In this document: positions 61,407-64,000 of the stretch, piece by piece
Layout: each line of letters opens with the position of its first letter
Position numbering within the stretch: position 1 is the stretch's first letter
Source of the DNA: Dyadobacter frigoris
Lineage (GTDB): Bacteria; Bacteroidota; Bacteroidia; Cytophagales; Spirosomataceae
DNA length: 64,000 nt
Assembly (NCBI RefSeq): GCF_005280585.1
Contig: NZ_SZVO01000006.1
Location: forward strand, 62,001-126,000
Reading direction: 5' to 3'
The notes under the pieces: generated by a model
The model's database searches: none
Seen by the model: the letters and a program-made list of their open reading frames with translations, nothing else
What the model was told of the DNA's origin: nothing
Made by a program: the position numbers and the translations under genes

Positions 61407-62306
61407 ATGTTAGCAAAACGTTTGAAAGACCCTTACCCAATCCTCTTGCTGTTACTTTTAACATCTTGTGTCCCTTCACGCCAATTCGCATCGGTTACCG
61501 ATAACTGCAATTTCAGCAAATCAGGAAGTTTAAGTGCTCATCTTAAACCTTCAAACCGTTTTGTGCCGCTGATCATGGCGCATCAGGGAGGAACGGAAGA
61601 TGGTTATCCCGGAAATTGTATTGCAACTTTTGAAAATACCTATCAGAATGTTCCTTGTGTGATGCTTGAATTTGATATCCGGATGACTGCCGATAGTCAG
61701 CTGGTTTTGTCGCACGATAATGAACTGGAAAAGCGTACGAATGGAAATGGATTGCTTAATCAGCAGCAATGGAAAGATGTGAAGCAGCTTCGGTTAAAAG
61801 ATGATAAAGGATTACTGACCAAAAATAAAATTCCTTCTTTCAAAGAAGTGCTGGATTGGAGTAAAGACAAAAATCTGATTCTGATCGTTGATAAAAAACC
61901 TGAAACGGATCTTGTAAAAACGATCCGTATGCTGAAAGAAAATAATGCTTTGCAAAAATCAGTCGTGATTTGTTATTCCCTTGAAGAAGCGAAAACAGTT
62001 TATGCTATGGAGCCAACACTGATGATCGCGGTTGGATTTAACAGCTGGGAACATATTACCAATGTTGAAAAATCAGGATTGCCTTTGGAAAACCTTGTAG
62101 CCCTAACGCCAAAAGAACTTCAGGCTGAATCATTTTACATGAAAGTCCATTCCATGAAGATCATCACTTCACTTGGAACCAATGGAAACATTGATACGCT
62201 GAACACTGAAATTTCTGCTCCGATGTATAACAAGATCTGGGAAAGTGGTGCGGATATTATCTGTACCGATCAGCCGATATTTGTGCACTCTTTGTTTCAG
62301 AAATAA
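61407..62306 (+). CDS. Glycerophosphodiester phosphodiesterase-family lipoprotein with altered HRG motif
   Basis: The 299-residue lipoprotein (LLTSC, cysteine 21) has a GDPD TIM-barrel: His59 in MAHQGG, Glu88 and Asp90 in LEFDIRM, and His103 in LSHDNEL. In most GDPD enzymes the first motif is HRGG; here Arg is replaced by Gln60. The metal and acid-base residues are kept, so activity may survive with altered substrate handling. The gene follows the patatin gene closely and may process the glycerophosphodiesters that patatin releases. Confidence 0.88.
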   Translation: MLAKRLKDPYPILLLLLLTSCVPSRQFASVTDNCNFSKSGSLSAHLKPSNRFVPLIMAHQGGTEDGYPGNCIATFENTYQNVPCVMLEFDIRMTADSQLVLSHDNELEKRTNGNGLLNQQQWKDVKQLRLKDDKGLLTKNKIPSFKEVLDWSKDKNLILIVDKKPETDLVKTIRMLKENNALQKSVVICYSLEEAKTVYAMEPTLMIAVGFNSWEHITNVEKSGLPLENLVALTPKELQAESFYMKVHSMKIITSLGTNGNIDTLNTEISAPMYNKIWESGADIICTDQPIFVHSLFQK

Positions 62307-62320
62307 TGGTTTAGGTTGAT

Positions 62321-62372
62321 CATAAAAGAAAACGGCTCAGTCAAAAATTTGACTGAGCCGTTTTCTTTTATG
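62321..62372. terminator. Strong bidirectional terminator
   Basis: Perfect 25-bp arms (62321-62345 and 62348-62372) have A- and T-rich ends. It lies between the convergent GDPD and outer-membrane receptor genes. Confidence 0.93.
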
Positions 62373-62397
62373 ATTTGTCAGAACAAATCAGACCAGA

Positions 62398-64000
62398 TTA
62401 GTTAAAGATATAACGAAGACCGATCTGAGCCTGCCAAACGCTGCTAACAGATAAGTTCGGAGTGAACGAATCTTTAAGCAATACATTTTGTCCGTTGATA
62501 ACCTGCGTAGCGATTTTGTAAACCGGCTTTCCATCTGCTCCAACACTTGAAAGTGCAAGAGGGTTAAAGCTTGTAGCCTGGTTTCCAAGTCCCCATTTGT
62601 CATGAAGCAAGTTTCCTACGTTAAGGATATCACCACGAAGCTGGATAACATTTCTTTTCTTCTTTTTACCAACCGCAACATAGAATTCCTGAACAACTGT
62701 GAAGTCAAAACGAGACAACCATGGATAAGCACCACCGTTACGTTCTGCATATTTTCCACGACGGCTTTTCAGGTAGTCATTACCATTGATGAAAGCGTCA
62801 AAAGCTGCTTGCTGTTGCTCAGCAGAATAAGTAGTTACAACAACATTAGGAGCGATACCATTAGAAACCGCAAGAGGAGCAAAACTCAGTTCTGATGCAG
62901 TTTTAGGTACAAAGATCAAATCATTTGAAGTCTGTCCATCACCATTCAAATCCTGGTTAAGCGTGTAAGAAATTTTGGCACCACTTGTAGAAACCGCAGC
63001 CAATGTAAACATGGTCGATCCTCCGAAAGTACCGCCATAATTAATTTTGTAGTTTATCACTCCTACAATACGATGACGCAAATCGTTATCTGAATATGTC
63101 AACGGCAAGTAGTTCTGACCAGTTGTCGTTGGAACGTTTGCTTGTACTGTACTTCCTACGAATGCGATATCTTTCGCTTGTCCGTAAGTGTAAGAAACAA
63201 ATCCGCCAAAACCTTTTGTATTTGGTTTTTCCAACTTAAATGTTGCGATGTAAGAATTTCCCTTTTTAGTGTTTTTTAACACAAATACATTAGAAACAGC
63301 AGGATTAATGAAACGAGCAACAGCCACCGTATTTGCAGCACCTGTTCCAGTACTTGCTACGCCTGATGCAGGAAAACGAGGACGACCATCATCACCAACG
63401 AAAGTACGATCCGGAGCTTTTAGGTTAGCATCAATATAACGCAGACCATTAATCGTTTTGTTGTAAATAAATTCAACAGTTCCAATTAATCCCAAAGGTA
63501 ATCTTTGGTCAATGGCAATATTTGACTTCCAGATTTGTGGGTATTTTAGATTTTGATCCGAAGCATTAACGGCATAAGGAAGCAGTTTTGAAATGTCAGG
63601 ATCTACCGTCGATGGCAGGTAACGAGTCGGATCTGTTGTAAATGCGTAATCTTTGGTATTCGTTACGTTGATCACACCAGTATTCACACCATTGTTACCC
63701 AACTGATTCGAAATCAACACTTCCGGAATACGAGATACAAAAATACCTGATCCGCCGCGAAGCTGTGTCGTTTTATCACCTTTTACATCCCAGTTAAAAC
63801 CGATACGTGGAGAGATCAATAAACGTGTTTTAGGGAAAGTTCCGGTAGTTACTTTGTAATCTGATCCGTTTTCATCCTTAAAAGTTAACCCGGCAACAAC
63901 AGTATTATTAAAATCTTTTGCTGTTGAATTATCATAAGCAAAAACATCACCACGGATACCAGCGGTAATTTTCAAATTAGGAGTAGCCTGGAATTCATCC
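62398..64000 (-). CDS. TonB-dependent receptor, Oar-like (N-terminus beyond window)
   Basis: The frame is open from the stop at 62398 to the window edge, giving over 530 residues of a beta-barrel. It includes [20 protein letters not shown] and [14 protein letters not shown] and ends in the strand GLRYIFN with a terminal aromatic/Asn. It resembles the barrel of Oar-type receptors in Bacteroidota, which have an N-terminal carboxypeptidase-like domain. That part and the plug are outside the window. Confidence 0.85.
   Translation of the reverse strand, partial: DEFQATPNLKITAGIRGDVFAYDNSTAKDFNNTVVAGLTFKDENGSDYKVTTGTFPKTRLLISPRIGFNWDVKGDKTTQLRGGSGIFVSRIPEVLISNQLGNNGVNTGVINVTNTKDYAFTTDPTRYLPSTVDPDISKLLPYAVNASDQNLKYPQIWKSNIAIDQRLPLGLIGTVEFIYNKTINGLRYIDANLKAPDRTFVGDDGRPRFPASGVASTGTGAANTVAVARFINPAVSNVFVLKNTKKGNSYIATFKLEKPNTKGFGGFVSYTYGQAKDIAFVGSTVQANVPTTTGQNYLPLTYSDNDLRHRIVGVINYKINYGGTFGGSTMFTLAAVSTSGAKISYTLNQDLNGDGQTSNDLIFVPKTASELSFAPLAVSNGIAPNVVVTTYSAEQQQAAFDAFINGNDYLKSRRGKYAERNGGAYPWLSRFDFTVVQEFYVAVGKKKKRNVIQLRGDILNVGNLLHDKWGLGNQATSFNPLALSSVGADGKPVYKIATQVINGQNVLLKDSFTPNLSVSSVWQAQIGLRYIFN

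Overview
The window looks like chromosome of an aerobic, glycan- and organophosphate-scavenging member of the Bacteroidota, most likely order Cytophagales and close to Dyadobacter or Spirosoma. The reasons are SusC/SusD pairs controlled by ECF sigma and FecR anti-sigma factors, a Nudix-like regulator next to arabinose genes, a plant-type acyl-ACP desaturase, Bacteroidota promoter boxes (TAnnTTTG), and frequent use of starts without a Shine-Dalgarno sequence. The genus is an inference. I saw no rRNA, tRNA, CRISPR array, prophage or intact insertion sequence.

Layout. 1-4819: arabinose catabolism on the minus strand (Nudix-like regulator, araB, araA, and araD cut by the window edge). 5047-15404: a SUS-type locus with an ECF sigma gene, a secreted phosphodiesterase/alkaline phosphatase fusion and an opposing amidohydrolase, then FecR, SusC and SusD. 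15896-25245: a second, canonical locus (sigma, FecR, SusC, SusD) followed by a secreted endonuclease/exonuclease/phosphatase-fold enzyme and an SGNH hydrolase. 25327-27184: lipid genes (acyl-ACP desaturase, PlsC). 27211-28216: a tandem array of a 233-234 bp palindrome-rich unit. 28467-36180: mixed small genes, including a PhnO-like acetyltransferase, a GH9 glucanase, a PIN toxin/antitoxin pair, a cupin and an outer-membrane protein. 36365-41142: RNA helicase, rhodanese, a palindromic repeat cluster, dapF, rplS and nnr. 41323-48704: iron and heme supply, with feoAB on the minus strand diverging from ccmB-C-D-E-F on the plus strand. 48811-55065: a zinc-ribbon protein, a TonB receptor with a small secreted partner, DUF3817 and a DUF5916 protein. 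55145-59013: a split Rpn-family nuclease gene and two paralogous leucine-rich-repeat proteins. 59177-64000: polyprenyl synthetase, patatin, a GDPD-like lipoprotein, and an outer-membrane receptor cut by the window edge.

How the genes work together. Both SUS loci lie beside phosphoesterases rather than glycosidases, which suggests uptake of phosphorylated or phosphodiester-containing substrates. The ccm cluster encodes a Cys-type CcmE (CxxxY) in place of the His-type protein. The sequences I find most worth follow-up are the split Rpn nuclease with a separately startable C-terminal tail, the phosphoesterase-linked SUS loci, the 233-234 bp repeat array, and a dispersed seven-base-period repeat found just upstream of several start codons.
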